DNA from: Kocuria coralli
GTDB taxonomy: Bacteria; Actinomycetota; Actinomycetes; Actinomycetales; Micrococcaceae
Length of the DNA stretch: 64,000 nt
Direction: 5' to 3'
Assembly (NCBI RefSeq): GCF_008831305.1
Contig: NZ_ML708611.1
Span: forward strand, 186,001-250,000
This document shows, piece by piece, positions 53,262 through 62,654 of this stretch (position 1 is its first letter; each line of letters starts with the position of its first letter). A model generated the notes under the pieces. The model saw only the letters and a program-made list of their open reading frames with translations. It searched no databases and had not been told where the DNA came from. The position numbers and the translations under genes were made by a program.

Positions 53262-53983
53262 GAGTCACCTCCTGAGAGATTGGGAGCTCGCAGAACGGCC
53301 AGCCGGCGTTTGCGGCCCAGACGCTCGTCCTCCTCGTGCAGCATGGCCAGCTCCTGGTGCGTTCCGAGCATGCGGATCCAGGCGGCCTCAGTGTCCTGGA
53401 CCACCTGGCGGAAGGACTCGACCTCGGCGTCGTTCTTCACGTTGAGGACGTGGAAGTAGAGGGTGCCCGTGGAACGATCCACCTCGATCAGCACCGATCC
53501 GGGGATGAGGCCGGTGGTATTGGCCACCGCGGTGATCAGCAGGTCGTTGCCGGTGCGCAGCTGAACGCCCACGATGGCGCTGCGGACGTTCGGGCCCTCC
53601 TTGATCGCGACCCAGAGCACCTGGAAGCTGGCCTTGGTGACCTGGTAGAGGAAGGTCACTCCCAGCACCAGCCCCTGCAAGACGTTGAACCGGTGCGAGA
53701 GGGTCACGGGCGGCAGCGCGAGCACCCGGGTGACCAGGACGGCGAAGATCACACCCACCGTCAGGTTGGTCAGGTTGAACTCGCCCCACAGCACCGCCCA
53801 GACCAGCACGAGCCACAGGATCAGGGGGATCTCCACGATGAAGCGGTGATTGCGGCGCCGGATCTTCTCGACCTTGCGGTCCCTGCGCGCCTTGCGGACC
53901 TCCGGATCCCGCGGCATCCCGGACGGGTCGTCCCGGACGCGCCCGTCCTCAGCGGGGTCGGTCGCGTTGGCTTCGCCGCTCAT
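53258..53983 (-). CDS. mnhE: Mrp Na+/H+ antiporter subunit E
   Basis: 241 residues. Membrane-anchoring helices at about 48-68 and 70-90, then the MnhE domain with NTTGLIPGSVLIEVDRSTGTLYFHVL (TGLIPGSVLIEVDRSTG). Longer than the usual 160 residues owing to N- and C-terminal charged extensions. Overlaps mnhD by 4 nt. Confidence 0.94.
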   Translation of the reverse strand: MSGEANATDPAEDGRVRDDPSGMPRDPEVRKARRDRKVEKIRRRNHRFIVEIPLILWLVLVWAVLWGEFNLTNLTVGVIFAVLVTRVLALPPVTLSHRFNVLQGLVLGVTFLYQVTKASFQVLWVAIKEGPNVRSAIVGVQLRTGNDLLITAVANTTGLIPGSVLIEVDRSTGTLYFHVLNVKNDAEVESFRQVVQDTEAAWIRMLGTHQELAMLHEEDERLGRKRRLAVLRAPNLSGGDS

Positions 53984-55755
53984 GGCGCCTCCTCAGTCGC
54001 TGTGTCCTCCGGGGCCGGGGTCGAGCCGTCGTAGATGTCCTCCTGCAGCCCTTCCGTCTCGCCGTTGCCGTACTGCGTGCCCTGAGGAAGACCCGAGTCG
54101 CTGGAGCCGGTGGCACCGTCGTCGAGGCCGCCCTCCACGGGTCCCCCGGGGGTGCCCTCCGGGCCGAAGACCGCCTCGACGTAGGCGCCGGGGTTGCCCA
54201 GGTTGGCCGCGGCGTTCTCCGAGACCTTGAACAGCGGGCCCGCGAAGACCGTCAGCCCGACGCCGACGACCACGAGGATCGTGGTCGGCCACACCATCAG
54301 GCGCGGGAGGAGACTCACCCGCTGGGCGGGGTCGCCGTTGCGCGCCGTGAGGGTCTGGTGCGCCCCGGCGCCCCAGTGACCCTCGCGGGTGGGAGCCAGC
54401 AGGACGGGGTCGGGGAAATCGGCGTCGTCCGGGGTGCGGAGGAAGACGCGGTTCCAGACGCGCATCATGGCGATCAACGTCAGCAGGGACGCCAGCACGG
54501 CGCCTGCGATCACCACGTAGGTCTGCCAGGTCGCCACGTCCACGCCCGCCTGGAACAGCCCGATCTTGCCCAGGAAGCCTGAGAACGGGGGGATGCCGCC
54601 CAGGTTCAGCGCCGGGACTATGTAGAGCATCGCCAGGACCGGGGCGAGGCGGGCCAGGCCGCCCAGCCGGTCGGTGTTGGTGGAGCCGCCACGGCGCTCG
54701 ATCAGACCGGCCACCAGGAACAGGCTGGTCTGGATGATGATGTGGTGCGCCACGTAGTACACCACGGCCGCGTAGGCGGCGTCCGTGCCCACCGCGATGC
54801 CGAAGATCATGTAGCCGATATGGCTGACCAGGGTGAACGACAGCATACGTTTGATGTCGATCTGCGCCAGGGCGCCGAGGATGCCGACCACCATGGTCAG
54901 CAGGGAGACCCACATCAGCAGGGTGCTGATGCGGTCGCCGGTGAACAGCAGGGTCTCGGTGCGGATGATGGCGTACACGCCCACCTTGGTCAGCAGGCCG
55001 GCGAACACCGCGGTCACCGGAGCCGAGGCCGTGGGATAGGAGTCGGGCAGCCAGAAGGACAGCGGGAACACCGCGGCCTTGATGCCGAAGGCGATCAGGA
55101 GCATCAGGTGCAGCTGCATCTGCGTTCCCACGGGCAGGTCCGCGAGCTTGACGGAGAGATCCGCCATGTTCACCGTGCCCGTGGCCGCGTAGATCATGCC
55201 GATCGCGATCAGGAACAGCACCGAGGAGATGATCGAGACCACCACGTAGGTGACACCGGCGCGGATGCGCTGCGTGGTGCCGCCCATCGTCATGAGGACG
55301 TAGGAGGCCACGAGGAAGATCTCGAAGCCCACGTAGAGGTTGAACAGGTCTCCCGCCAGGAAGGCGTTGGAGACGCCCGCCACCAGGATCAGGAAGGTCG
55401 GGTAGAAGATCGAGATGGGGCCCTCGGCGTCCCCGTCCGCCACGCCCTGGCCCGTGGCGTAGATCAGCACGGCGAGCGAGACGATGCTCGAGACCACGAG
55501 CATCACGGCCGAGAGCTGGTCCACCATCAGCACGATCCCGAAGGGCGCGTCCCATCCGCCCAGGTTGACGGCGGTCGGCTCCGCGTCCCAGGACTGGATC
55601 AGCACCAGGATCTCGATCACCAGGGACAGCGCCAGGAACCCGATCGCCACCGTGCGCTGCATGCGGTTGCGGTGGACCAGCACCAGCGAGAGGGCGGCGC
55701 CCACGAACGGGATGATGATCGCGAGGGGGGCGAGCTGGGCGACGTCGATACTCAT
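53980..55755 (-). CDS. mnhD: Mrp Na+/H+ antiporter subunit D
   Basis: 591 residues, a complex I NuoN/M-like proton channel subunit with about 14 helices. Conserved features: GFEIFLVASYVLMTMGG (key Glu), GIKAAVFPLSFWLPDSYPTA (key Lys) and LTKVGVYAIIR. The soluble Asp/Glu/Thr-rich C-terminus (about 520-591) is extra. Overlaps mnhC by 4 nt. Confidence 0.95.
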   Translation of the reverse strand: MSIDVAQLAPLAIIIPFVGAALSLVLVHRNRMQRTVAIGFLALSLVIEILVLIQSWDAEPTAVNLGGWDAPFGIVLMVDQLSAVMLVVSSIVSLAVLIYATGQGVADGDAEGPISIFYPTFLILVAGVSNAFLAGDLFNLYVGFEIFLVASYVLMTMGGTTQRIRAGVTYVVVSIISSVLFLIAIGMIYAATGTVNMADLSVKLADLPVGTQMQLHLMLLIAFGIKAAVFPLSFWLPDSYPTASAPVTAVFAGLLTKVGVYAIIRTETLLFTGDRISTLLMWVSLLTMVVGILGALAQIDIKRMLSFTLVSHIGYMIFGIAVGTDAAYAAVVYYVAHHIIIQTSLFLVAGLIERRGGSTNTDRLGGLARLAPVLAMLYIVPALNLGGIPPFSGFLGKIGLFQAGVDVATWQTYVVIAGAVLASLLTLIAMMRVWNRVFLRTPDDADFPDPVLLAPTREGHWGAGAHQTLTARNGDPAQRVSLLPRLMVWPTTILVVVGVGLTVFAGPLFKVSENAAANLGNPGAYVEAVFGPEGTPGGPVEGGLDDGATGSSDSGLPQGTQYGNGETEGLQEDIYDGSTPAPEDTATEEAP

Positions 55756-56348
55756 CGGCGCACCTCTCCGTCGTCGTCGGTCCTGTTACCGGTCTCGTCC
55801 GCGGGGGCCGGCCCGCTGCCCGCAAAGGAGCTCTGGCTTCCCCGTCCCTCGCCGCCGGAGGGGTCGTCGCCGGCGGCGTCCTGCTCGCGGTGGTGGCGCT
55901 TCTCGTTCTCGCGCTCGTGCGCCTCGAGCTGCTCGTCGTCGAACTCCGAGGTGTCCTCGGGCAGCTCGGCGTCCTCCTCCTCCACGTAGGCGGACTGCTT
56001 GGCCACGCGGCGGTCCTCGGCGTCGTCGCTGATGACGTCGCGGCGGGACAGCACCCAGGACCTGTAGATGAGGCCGAGCAGGAACGCGGTCACGCCCAGG
56101 CCGATCACGATCGCGGTCAGCACGAGCGCCTGGGGCAGCGGGTCGGTGTAGTTCTGCGGATCGATGTCCGACGAGTACAGGGGGGCCAGCCCCGGCAGCC
56201 CCGCGGCATGGATGATCAGGAGGTTGGTCGCGTTGGTCAGGAGCATGACGCCCAGGAGCACCCGGGTCAGGGATCGCTCCAGCACCAGGTAGACGCCCAC
56301 CGAGTAGAGGACGCCCATGACGATCAGCAACGTCAGGTTCACGCTCAT
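55752..56348 (-). CDS. mnhC: Mrp Na+/H+ antiporter subunit C with long acidic tail
   Basis: 198 residues. The NuoK-like core of three helices ends near residue 105 (LERSLTRVLLGVMLLTNATN; TAIVIGLGVTAFLLG). The remaining 90 residues are a highly charged, disordered tail rich in Glu, Asp, Arg and Gly, almost doubling the size of typical MnhC. Overlaps mnhA by 4 nt. Confidence 0.93.
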   Translation of the reverse strand: MSVNLTLLIVMGVLYSVGVYLVLERSLTRVLLGVMLLTNATNLLIIHAAGLPGLAPLYSSDIDPQNYTDPLPQALVLTAIVIGLGVTAFLLGLIYRSWVLSRRDVISDDAEDRRVAKQSAYVEEEDAELPEDTSEFDDEQLEAHERENEKRHHREQDAAGDDPSGGEGRGSQSSFAGSGPAPADETGNRTDDDGEVRR

Positions 56349-59300
56349 CGTGCCGGCTCCTCCTCGTCCGCTTCGTCCGGTTCTTCTCTGGTCACCGTGA
56401 TGCTCGTGGTGGTCCCCGCGTCGACGGCGGGGCCGCGCCGCACCTTGATCCGGGCCCCGCGACCCTGCGCCCTACGACGACGCCGGACGATCTCCTCTTC
56501 GTGCTGCTCGTCGACGTACCCGCCGAGGGACCGCAGGATGTCCAGGACCAGCCCGATCACGATGAAGTACACGCCGACGTCGAAGATCACCGAGGTGACC
56601 ATGTAGGTGTACCCGTACAGCGGCAGCTCGGCGCCCAGGGTGTAGCTCTGCATGATCGAGCCGCCGAAGAACACGGGCACCACGGCGTAGACGCAGCAGA
56701 TCGCCAGACCCAGGCCCAGCATGGTGCCGGCGTTGACGGGCGTGGCCCGCTCCAGTTCGTAGCGACCGCCCGCCAGGTAGCGCAGGGTGAGGGCCAGACC
56801 CGCCGTCAGGCCGCCCGCGAAGCCGCCGCCGGGCGAATTGTGCCCGGCGATCAGCAGGTACAGGGAGACCAGCATGATGGTGTGGAAGAGCAGGCGGGTG
56901 ATGACCTCCAGGATGATCGAACGGATCTCCGGGGCCACGGTCTTGCCCGCCAGGATGTACGGGGTCGAGGGCTCGACCTGGAACTTGCGGGTCGAGCGAT
57001 AGCTCTCGGAGCCCAGTGCCTGGGAGGCCCGGGACTGGATCTTCTCCAGCTGGGCGGTGTCCGGGGCCACTGCACGCCGCACCAGGCGATCGCCGCGGCC
57101 CTGCACGAACAGCAGGGAGGCCACGCCGGTCGCGGCGACGACCACCACGGTCAGCTCGCCGAAGGTGTCCCAGGCACGGATGTCCACCAGGATGACGTTG
57201 ACCACGTTGGCGCCGTTGCCCAGCTCGTATGCCATCTCGGGCATATTCAGGGAGATCGGCGACGCGGTGCGTGAGGCCATCGAGAAGGCGGCCAGCAGCA
57301 TCATGAACGCGCCGAAGGTGACGGCCACGACGGCCTGCGGCCAGCGGGACTTGCCCCGCTGCCGGTCCCACACCGGGGCCGGGAGGGAGCGCAGCGCCAG
57401 CACGATGGCCACCAGGGCGATGGTCTCCACCAGCATCTGGGTCAGGGCCAGGTCCGGGGCGCCCTGCAGGGCGAAGATCAGCACCATGCCGAAGCCCGTG
57501 ACGGATACCAGCAGCACGGCGAGGAACCGCTTCTGGACCTTGATCACGGCGATCGCGGCGACCACCATGATCGCACCGGCGATGACCTGGCCCCAGGAGT
57601 CGGCGATCCGCATGGGACCGAGCGGCGGGGTCTCCTGGATGAACAAGGCGATCACCGGGACCACGATGGCCGTCACGAGGATGACCGAGAGGTAGAAGCC
57701 CAGCGAACCGCGCTGGGTGCTGCCCGTGACCTTGACGGCCAGGCGGTCCAGCTGGTCGATCACGCCGCGGTAGACGCGTTCGCCCGCGGGAAGGCGGGGC
57801 AGGGACCGCTGGAACTCGGTCACGGGACCGCGCAGCCAGAACAGCACCAGGCCGAGCAGCAGCACCGTGGCGGAGAGGCCCAGCGCCGGGGTGAGGCCGT
57901 GCCACCAGGAGAGATAGGTGCTCGTCTCCGTGCCGAAGGTGCGGACCCATGGCGTGAGGATCGTCTCCACGGGCCCGGGGTAGAGGCCGTAGGCGATGGT
58001 GACCACGGTCAGGACCGCGGCCGGGGCCTGGAACGCCCAGGACACGCCGTGGGTGGGCGTCCGCACGGGACGGCCGTCGGAGCCGACCGGGAGGTCGGCG
58101 AACTCGGTGCGCTTCCCGGCGAAGGCCCCCCACACGAACCGGGCGCTGTAGGCCACGGTCAGGATCGAGCCGATGACGACGCCGATCAGGCGGATCCAGG
58201 AGGCGGGGTCGCCGTCGACCTCACCGGCGTGGAGCAGCCCCTCCAGGACGGCCTCCTTGGCGACGAACCCGCCCAGCAGCGGCACGCCCGACATCGAGGC
58301 CGCGCCCACGAAGGAGATGACGAACAATCCGCGCATGGGCCGGTGCAGGCCGGAGAGCTTGCGGATGTCCCGGGTGCCCGTCTGGTGGTCGATGATGCCG
58401 ACCACCAGGAACAACGTGGCCTTGAAGCAGCCGTGCGCCAGCATCAGGGCCAGCCCGCCCAGGGCGGCGTCGGCGGTCCCCTGCCCGAGCACCAGGATGA
58501 GGAAGCCCAGCTGGCTGACCGTGCCGTAGGCGAGGATGAGCTTGAGATCGTACTGGCGCAGCGCCACCCAGCCGCCGAAGAGCATGGTGGCCAGGCCCAG
58601 GATCAGCGTCATGGGCTGCCAGGCCGCCGTCTCCGCGTACGCGGGGGCGAAACGGGCCACGATGAACACGCCGGCCTTGACCATGGCGGCAGCGTGCAGG
58701 TAGGCGGAGACCGGTGTGGGCGCGGCCATGGCGGCGGGCAGCCAGAAGTGGAACGGCACCAGCGCGGACTTGGTGACGGCTCCCACCAGGATCAGCGCGA
58801 TCGCCACGCTGATCATGGCCTCGTGCGCCTCGATGATCTGCGGCGCGCCGGCCAGCAGCTCGGAGATCCGGTAGGTGCCGCCCAGCTGGCCGAGCATCAC
58901 CACGCCCACGAGCATCGTCAGGCCGCCGGCCGTGGTGATCACCAGGGCCTGCATGGCCGCCCGGCGTGCCGACAGCCGGGCGCGGGCGTAACCGATGAGC
59001 AGGAAGGAGAGCACGGAGGTGATCTCCCAGAAGATGAACATCAGCATCAGGTCGTCCGAGGTGACCAGGCCGAACATCACCCCGGCGAAGGCCACCAGCT
59101 GCGAGCCGAAGGACCCCATGTCCGGGGAGTCCTTGGAGAAGTACCGTGCGCAGTAGGCGAGCACCAGGCTGCCGACCCCGAGAACCAGCAGTGAAGTGGC
59201 CCAGGCCAGGGCATCCATCCGGAACGCGAGCTCGAGGTCCAGCCCGGGGACCCAGGGGATGATCCGGGTGGGATCGTCGCCGGCGTCGACGGCGGGCCAC

Positions 59301-59431
59301 TGCAGCAGGAGCCAGACGAAGGACGCAGCGGGGACGGCGGCGAGCAGGTAGAACGCGTTACGGCCGATGCGTGGGAAGATCACGGGTGCCAGCAGCGCCG
59401 CCAGGGCATGAGCGATGAGCACTGCGAGCAT
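56345..59431 (-). CDS. mnhA: Mrp Na+/H+ antiporter subunit A fused to subunit B
   Basis: 1028 residues. Residues 1-770 are the NuoL-like A subunit (FWEITSVLSFLLIGY; VTKSALVPFHFWLPAAMAAP; HAAAMVKAGVFIVARF). Residues about 850-985 are the B subunit (HTIMLVSLYLLIAGHNSPGGGFAGG, cut to LLIAGHNSPGGGFAGG), so no separate mnhB is needed. With C-G the complex is complete; it exchanges sodium for protons, giving salt and alkali tolerance. GGAGG precedes the ATG. Each following gene overlaps the previous by 1-4 nt. Confidence 0.95.
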   Translation of the reverse strand: MLAVLIAHALAALLAPVIFPRIGRNAFYLLAAVPAASFVWLLLQWPAVDAGDDPTRIIPWVPGLDLELAFRMDALAWATSLLVLGVGSLVLAYCARYFSKDSPDMGSFGSQLVAFAGVMFGLVTSDDLMLMFIFWEITSVLSFLLIGYARARLSARRAAMQALVITTAGGLTMLVGVVMLGQLGGTYRISELLAGAPQIIEAHEAMISVAIALILVGAVTKSALVPFHFWLPAAMAAPTPVSAYLHAAAMVKAGVFIVARFAPAYAETAAWQPMTLILGLATMLFGGWVALRQYDLKLILAYGTVSQLGFLILVLGQGTADAALGGLALMLAHGCFKATLFLVVGIIDHQTGTRDIRKLSGLHRPMRGLFVISFVGAASMSGVPLLGGFVAKEAVLEGLLHAGEVDGDPASWIRLIGVVIGSILTVAYSARFVWGAFAGKRTEFADLPVGSDGRPVRTPTHGVSWAFQAPAAVLTVVTIAYGLYPGPVETILTPWVRTFGTETSTYLSWWHGLTPALGLSATVLLLGLVLFWLRGPVTEFQRSLPRLPAGERVYRGVIDQLDRLAVKVTGSTQRGSLGFYLSVILVTAIVVPVIALFIQETPPLGPMRIADSWGQVIAGAIMVVAAIAVIKVQKRFLAVLLVSVTGFGMVLIFALQGAPDLALTQMLVETIALVAIVLALRSLPAPVWDRQRGKSRWPQAVVAVTFGAFMMLLAAFSMASRTASPISLNMPEMAYELGNGANVVNVILVDIRAWDTFGELTVVVVAATGVASLLFVQGRGDRLVRRAVAPDTAQLEKIQSRASQALGSESYRSTRKFQVEPSTPYILAGKTVAPEIRSIILEVITRLLFHTIMLVSLYLLIAGHNSPGGGFAGGLTAGLALTLRYLAGGRYELERATPVNAGTMLGLGLAICCVYAVVPVFFGGSIMQSYTLGAELPLYGYTYMVTSVIFDVGVYFIVIGLVLDILRSLGGYVDEQHEEEIVRRRRRAQGRGARIKVRRGPAVDAGTTTSITVTREEPDEADEEEPAR

Positions 59432-59627
59432 GGCACCTCCGAGGCCGACACGTACACGGGAAAATGGTCTTCAAGGGTGTCAGCTCTGCCGCATCCGAAA
59501 GCCACGCCACTCAACCCATGTGCCGCGGCGGGGAGCATCGGATGGGAATCGAGCCGTTGACAAGCCTACCAAGTATCAACGACGCGTTTTTCCGCCCCCC
59601 GGGCGGTCTTCGTGAGGTCGCACACCA

Positions 59628-59633
59628 TAGTCT
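59628..59633 (+). promoter_or_regulatory. -10 box of the UMF1-type MFS gene (leaderless)
   Basis: TAGTCT, 7 nt, ATG. Confidence 0.5.
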
Positions 59634-59640
59634 GGGTCCC

Positions 59641-60960
59641 ATGAGCACCACCGCAGTGCCCGCAGGCACCCCCCGCGCCTCCGGACCGGCCCCCCGGAAG
59701 ACCCTTGTCTCCTGGTATCTCTACGATGTGGCGATCTCCGTGATCGACGCACTGATGATCACGTTCGTGTTCACCACGTACCTGACGAGTTCAGCTTTCG
59801 GCACACCCGAGTACACCTCGCAGGTGCTCTCCATCGGAACGGCGATCGCCGCGGTGAGCATCGCGGTCTTCGCCCCGCTGATCGGAAGGCTCTCCGACCG
59901 CAGCGGACGCAGGTCGCCCGGCATCGCGATCCTGACGGGCGTCTGCGTACTGGCCACGGCGGCGTGCTACTTCGTGGCACCCGCCGAGCGCATGCTCCTG
60001 CTCGGCGTCATCCTGCTCTCCACGGCCAACGCGGCCAAGGAGCTGGCCGCCGTCGACTACTACGCCGTCCTCCCCTCCATCGCTGAGCCCGACCGCGTGG
60101 GCCGGATCAGCGGCCGCGGCTGGGCCGCCGGGTACATCGGCTCGATCCTGGCGACCGCCTTCGTGCTCTTCGGCTTCGTCTCCCCCGGGTTCGTGGGGCT
60201 GCCCACCGACGACGCCGTCAACGTCCGCGCCGTCGCCCTGTTCTGCGCCGTGTGGTGCGCGGCCTTCGCCGTGCCCCTGGTGATCTCGCTGCGCCGCCGC
60301 GAACGCCTCCTGGCACCGGTCCAGGCCGCGGGGACGACGAAGAGCGGGCTGCTCGGCCCCTATCGGGAGATCCTCGCGATGGTCGGCCAGCTGTGGCGCA
60401 CCGACCGCCTGGCGCTGTTCTTCCTGGTCGCCTCGGCGGTGTTCCGGGACGGCCTCAGCGGCATCTTCACCTTCGGAGGCGTGATCGCCGCCGGAACCTT
60501 CGGCTTCTCGCTCGCGGAGGTGATGGCCTTCGCCATCGCCGGCAACCTGGCCGCCGGTGCGGGTGCGCTGCTCGGAGGACAGCTCGACGACAGGTTCGGC
60601 CCCAAGGCGGTGATCGTGACGGCCCTGGTCTGGGTGATCGCCTTCGCCTCGCCCCTGCTGTTCCTCGACGGCCACGCCGTCTTCTGGGTGTGCGGCCTGG
60701 CCCTGTGCCTGGCCGTGGGCCCGGCACAGGCCTCCTCGCGCGCCTATCTCGCCCGGCTGACCACCGAGGGGACGGAGGGCTCGCTCTACGGCCTCTACGC
60801 CACCACGGGCCGCGCCGTCAGCTTCCTGGCGCCGGGCCTGTTCGCCCTGAGCATCTACCTCTTCGGCGCCCAGCGCTGGGGGATCCTGGGCATCCTGAGC
60901 GTGGTGGTCCTGGGGCTGCTGCTCATGCTGCCGCTGCCCGACCCGCGCAGTCGTCGCTGA
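59641..60960 (+). CDS. MFS transporter, UMF1 family
   Basis: 439 residues, about 12 helices. SWYLYDVAISVIDALMITFVFTTYL (start of helix I, cut to SWYLYDVAISVIDALM) is the UMF1/Atg22-like opening, and PLIGRLSDRSGRRSPG is the loop 2-3 MFS motif. SSRAYLARL near helix X is conserved in the family. Substrate unknown. No Shine-Dalgarno; the in-frame extension upstream of 59641 lies before the -10 box. Confidence 0.87.
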   Translation: MSTTAVPAGTPRASGPAPRKTLVSWYLYDVAISVIDALMITFVFTTYLTSSAFGTPEYTSQVLSIGTAIAAVSIAVFAPLIGRLSDRSGRRSPGIAILTGVCVLATAACYFVAPAERMLLLGVILLSTANAAKELAAVDYYAVLPSIAEPDRVGRISGRGWAAGYIGSILATAFVLFGFVSPGFVGLPTDDAVNVRAVALFCAVWCAAFAVPLVISLRRRERLLAPVQAAGTTKSGLLGPYREILAMVGQLWRTDRLALFFLVASAVFRDGLSGIFTFGGVIAAGTFGFSLAEVMAFAIAGNLAAGAGALLGGQLDDRFGPKAVIVTALVWVIAFASPLLFLDGHAVFWVCGLALCLAVGPAQASSRAYLARLTTEGTEGSLYGLYATTGRAVSFLAPGLFALSIYLFGAQRWGILGILSVVVLGLLLMLPLPDPRSRR

Positions 60961-60979
60961 CGATCAATGGCCGGGAAGG

Positions 60980-61000
60980 GGCCCGCTGCACCGGCGGGCC
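60980..61000. terminator. Hairpin between the MFS and dcd genes
   Basis: 7-bp stem GGCCCGC/GCGGGCC with a 7-nt loop, filling the gap between convergent genes. Confidence 0.5.
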
Positions 61001-61576
61001 TCAGATGCCGGTGCGGTGGAAGTTCAGGTGGGAACGGGACGCGGTGGGCCCCCGCTGACCCTGGTACCTGTTCTTGTGGTCCCCCGTGCCGTACGGGAAC
61101 TCCGCCGGGGACGAGAGGCGGAAGAAGCACAGCTGCCCGACCTTGGACCCGGGCCACAGCTTGATGGGCAGCGTGGCCATGTTGGACAGCTCCAGGGTCA
61201 CGTGGCCGGAGAAGCCGGGGTCGATGAACCCCGCGGTGGAGTGGGTCAGCAGCCCCAGGCGGCCCAGGGAGGACTTGCCCTCGAGGCGGGCGGCGACGTC
61301 GTCGGGCAGGGAGACCTTCTCGTAGGTGGCCCCCAGGACGAACTCGCCGGGGTGCAGCACGAAGGGCTCCTCGGCATCCACCTCGACCAGGCGCGTGAGG
61401 TCCGGCTGGTCCTCGGCAGGATCGATCACCGCGTACTTGTGGTTGTCGAAGAGCCGGAACCACCTGTCGAGGCGGACGTCGATGCTCGAGGGCTGGATCA
61501 TCTCGGGCGCGTACGGATCCAGCTGGACCCGGCCGGCGTCGAGTTCGGCGCGGATGTCACGATCGGAGAGCAGCAC
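61001..61576 (-). CDS. dcd: dCTP deaminase, probably bifunctional (dUMP-forming)
   Basis: 191 residues from GTG 61576 ([11 protein letters not shown] opening). Nearly identical in layout to the mycobacterial enzyme, which deaminates dCTP and hydrolyses dUTP to dUMP. Signature [20 protein letters not shown] (about 110-129; bifunctional type) replaces the GRSSLARLGLMVHVTA form of monofunctional E. coli Dcd. [10 protein letters not shown] and KYQGQRGP-like [12 protein letters not shown] are present. TAGCGT lies 7 nt before the GTG, so leaderless. Confidence 0.94.
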   Translation of the reverse strand: MLLSDRDIRAELDAGRVQLDPYAPEMIQPSSIDVRLDRWFRLFDNHKYAVIDPAEDQPDLTRLVEVDAEEPFVLHPGEFVLGATYEKVSLPDDVAARLEGKSSLGRLGLLTHSTAGFIDPGFSGHVTLELSNMATLPIKLWPGSKVGQLCFFRLSSPAEFPYGTGDHKNRYQGQRGPTASRSHLNFHRTGI

Positions 61577-61583
61577 GCCGCCC

Positions 61584-61589
61584 ACGCTA
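61584..61589 (-). promoter_or_regulatory. -10 box of dcd (leaderless)
   Basis: TAGCGT, 7 nt, GTG on the minus strand. Confidence 0.5.
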
Positions 61590-61640
61590 GCGCACCGGGG
61601 TGCGCGGGGGTCCATTGGAGCCCGCCCGGCCTGCGCCGAG

Positions 61641-61670
61641 TTGACGCGGTTGTCACGGGCTCACTACAGT
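61641..61670 (+). promoter_or_regulatory. Promoter upstream of tRNA-Gly
   Basis: TTGACG, 18 bp, TACAGT; initiation near 61677, 73 nt before the tRNA. A further TAACCT (61716-61721) may be a second -10 box. Confidence 0.65.
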
Positions 61671-61679
61671 CGAGCAGTG

Positions 61680-61713
61680 CATTCAGGCATTGCTGGCATT
61701 CAGGCATTGCTGG
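61680..61713. repeat. 17-bp tandem duplication in the tRNA-Gly leader
   Basis: CATTCAGGCATTGCTGG twice in direct succession between promoter and tRNA. Confidence 0.85.
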
Positions 61714-61749
61714 GATAACCTCATTGCCGGGATGACCCTGTCAGCACCT

Positions 61750-61823
61750 GCGGCTGTAGCTCAATGGTAGAGCGCACGCTTCCCAAGCCTGATACGCGGG
61801 TTCGATTCCCGTCAGCCGCTCCA
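61750..61823 (+). tRNA. tRNA-Gly (CCC)
   Basis: Acceptor arms GCGGCTG and CAGCCGC pair fully; discriminator T and an encoded CCA (61821-61823). D arm GCTCAATGGTAGAGC, T arm GCGGGTTCGATTCCCGT. Loop TTCCCAA gives anticodon CCC. The anticodon stem CACGC/GCCTG has a C-C mismatch at the third pair. Confidence 0.93.
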
Positions 61824-61919
61824 TGCACCATGGAAAGCGCCCGTGGCCTCCCGGTCAGCGGGCGCTTTTCGCTTGGCCCAGCTGATCGGGTGCGGCCAGC
61901 ACGATATGAGCATGACCTG

Positions 61920-61945
61920 AATCGACGACTGCAATCGACGACTGC
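61920..61945. repeat. 13-bp tandem duplication before the methyltransferase gene
   Basis: AATCGACGACTGC repeated once, ending 5 nt before the AAGGAG ribosome site. Confidence 0.8.
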
Positions 61946-61961
61946 GCGGCAAGGAGACCCC

Positions 61962-62651
61962 GTGAGCCCTGAACCCGGCACTCCCGACCGCGCCGGGCGG
62001 CTGGCGCCCACCGGTGCACCGGCCGATCGGCTCACCACGCTGTGGGAGGCCGTGGTCGCCAAGGACCCCCAGCACTCGGACCGTTACGTGCGCCGCTTCG
62101 AGACCATGCGCGAGCAGGGCGCCGACCTCGACGGCGAGGCCCGACTGATCGATGCCATGCTCTCCCGCCACAGCCTCGTCCTGGACGCCGGGTGCGGCCC
62201 GGGACGCATCGGCGGGGAACTCTCCCGGCGCGGGCATCAGGTGGTGGGCGTCGATGTCGACCCGGTCCTCATCGAAGCCGCCCGGCGGGACCACCCGGCA
62301 GTCACCTGGCTCCACGGCGACTTCGCGCACCTCGACGTCCTGGGAACGGCACTCCGACCAGCAGGCTCGGCGGGATTCGATGCGATCGTGTGCGCGGGCA
62401 ATGTGATGACCTTCCTGGCCCCCGGCACCCACCGTTCGGTCCTGTCCGGTTTCCGCGCCCATCTCGCGCCTCAGGGCCGCGCGGTGGTCGGGTTCGGCAC
62501 GGGCCGGGGTTACGACCCCGAGCAGTTCTTCGACGACGCCGAGACCGCGGGTTTCGCGACCGTCCAGCGATTCTCCACCTGGGATCTCCGCCCCTACCGG
62601 AGGGACAGCGACTTCCTGGTGGCGATCCTCAGCACGGCCGGCGAGCGCTAG
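61962..62651 (+). CDS. Class I SAM-dependent methyltransferase
   Basis: 229 residues. Motif I VLDAGCGPGRIGGEL (about 72-86), motif II VVGVDVDPVLIEAA with the acidic ribose-binding Asp, and IVCAGNVMTFLAPG at motif IV. A small-molecule methylase of unspecified target. Start GTG 61962 with AAGGAG 6 nt upstream; an in-frame extension would run through tRNA-Gly and is rejected. Followed after 3 nt by the AEC transporter. Confidence 0.87.
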   Translation: MSPEPGTPDRAGRLAPTGAPADRLTTLWEAVVAKDPQHSDRYVRRFETMREQGADLDGEARLIDAMLSRHSLVLDAGCGPGRIGGELSRRGHQVVGVDVDPVLIEAARRDHPAVTWLHGDFAHLDVLGTALRPAGSAGFDAIVCAGNVMTFLAPGTHRSVLSGFRAHLAPQGRAVVGFGTGRGYDPEQFFDDAETAGFATVQRFSTWDLRPYRRDSDFLVAILSTAGER

Positions 62652-62654
62652 TCC

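Noticed and set aside
59553-59577. GTTGA...TCAAC inverted repeat upstream of the UMF1 MFS gene, resembling a HAIR element
   Set aside because: The spacer is 15 bp rather than 11 and the outer arm bases do not match the clpB and dnaK elements.
61764-61961. N-terminal extension of the methyltransferase running through tRNA-Gly
   Set aside because: The frame is open by chance; the GTG at 61962 has a good ribosome site and the extension would translate a tRNA.
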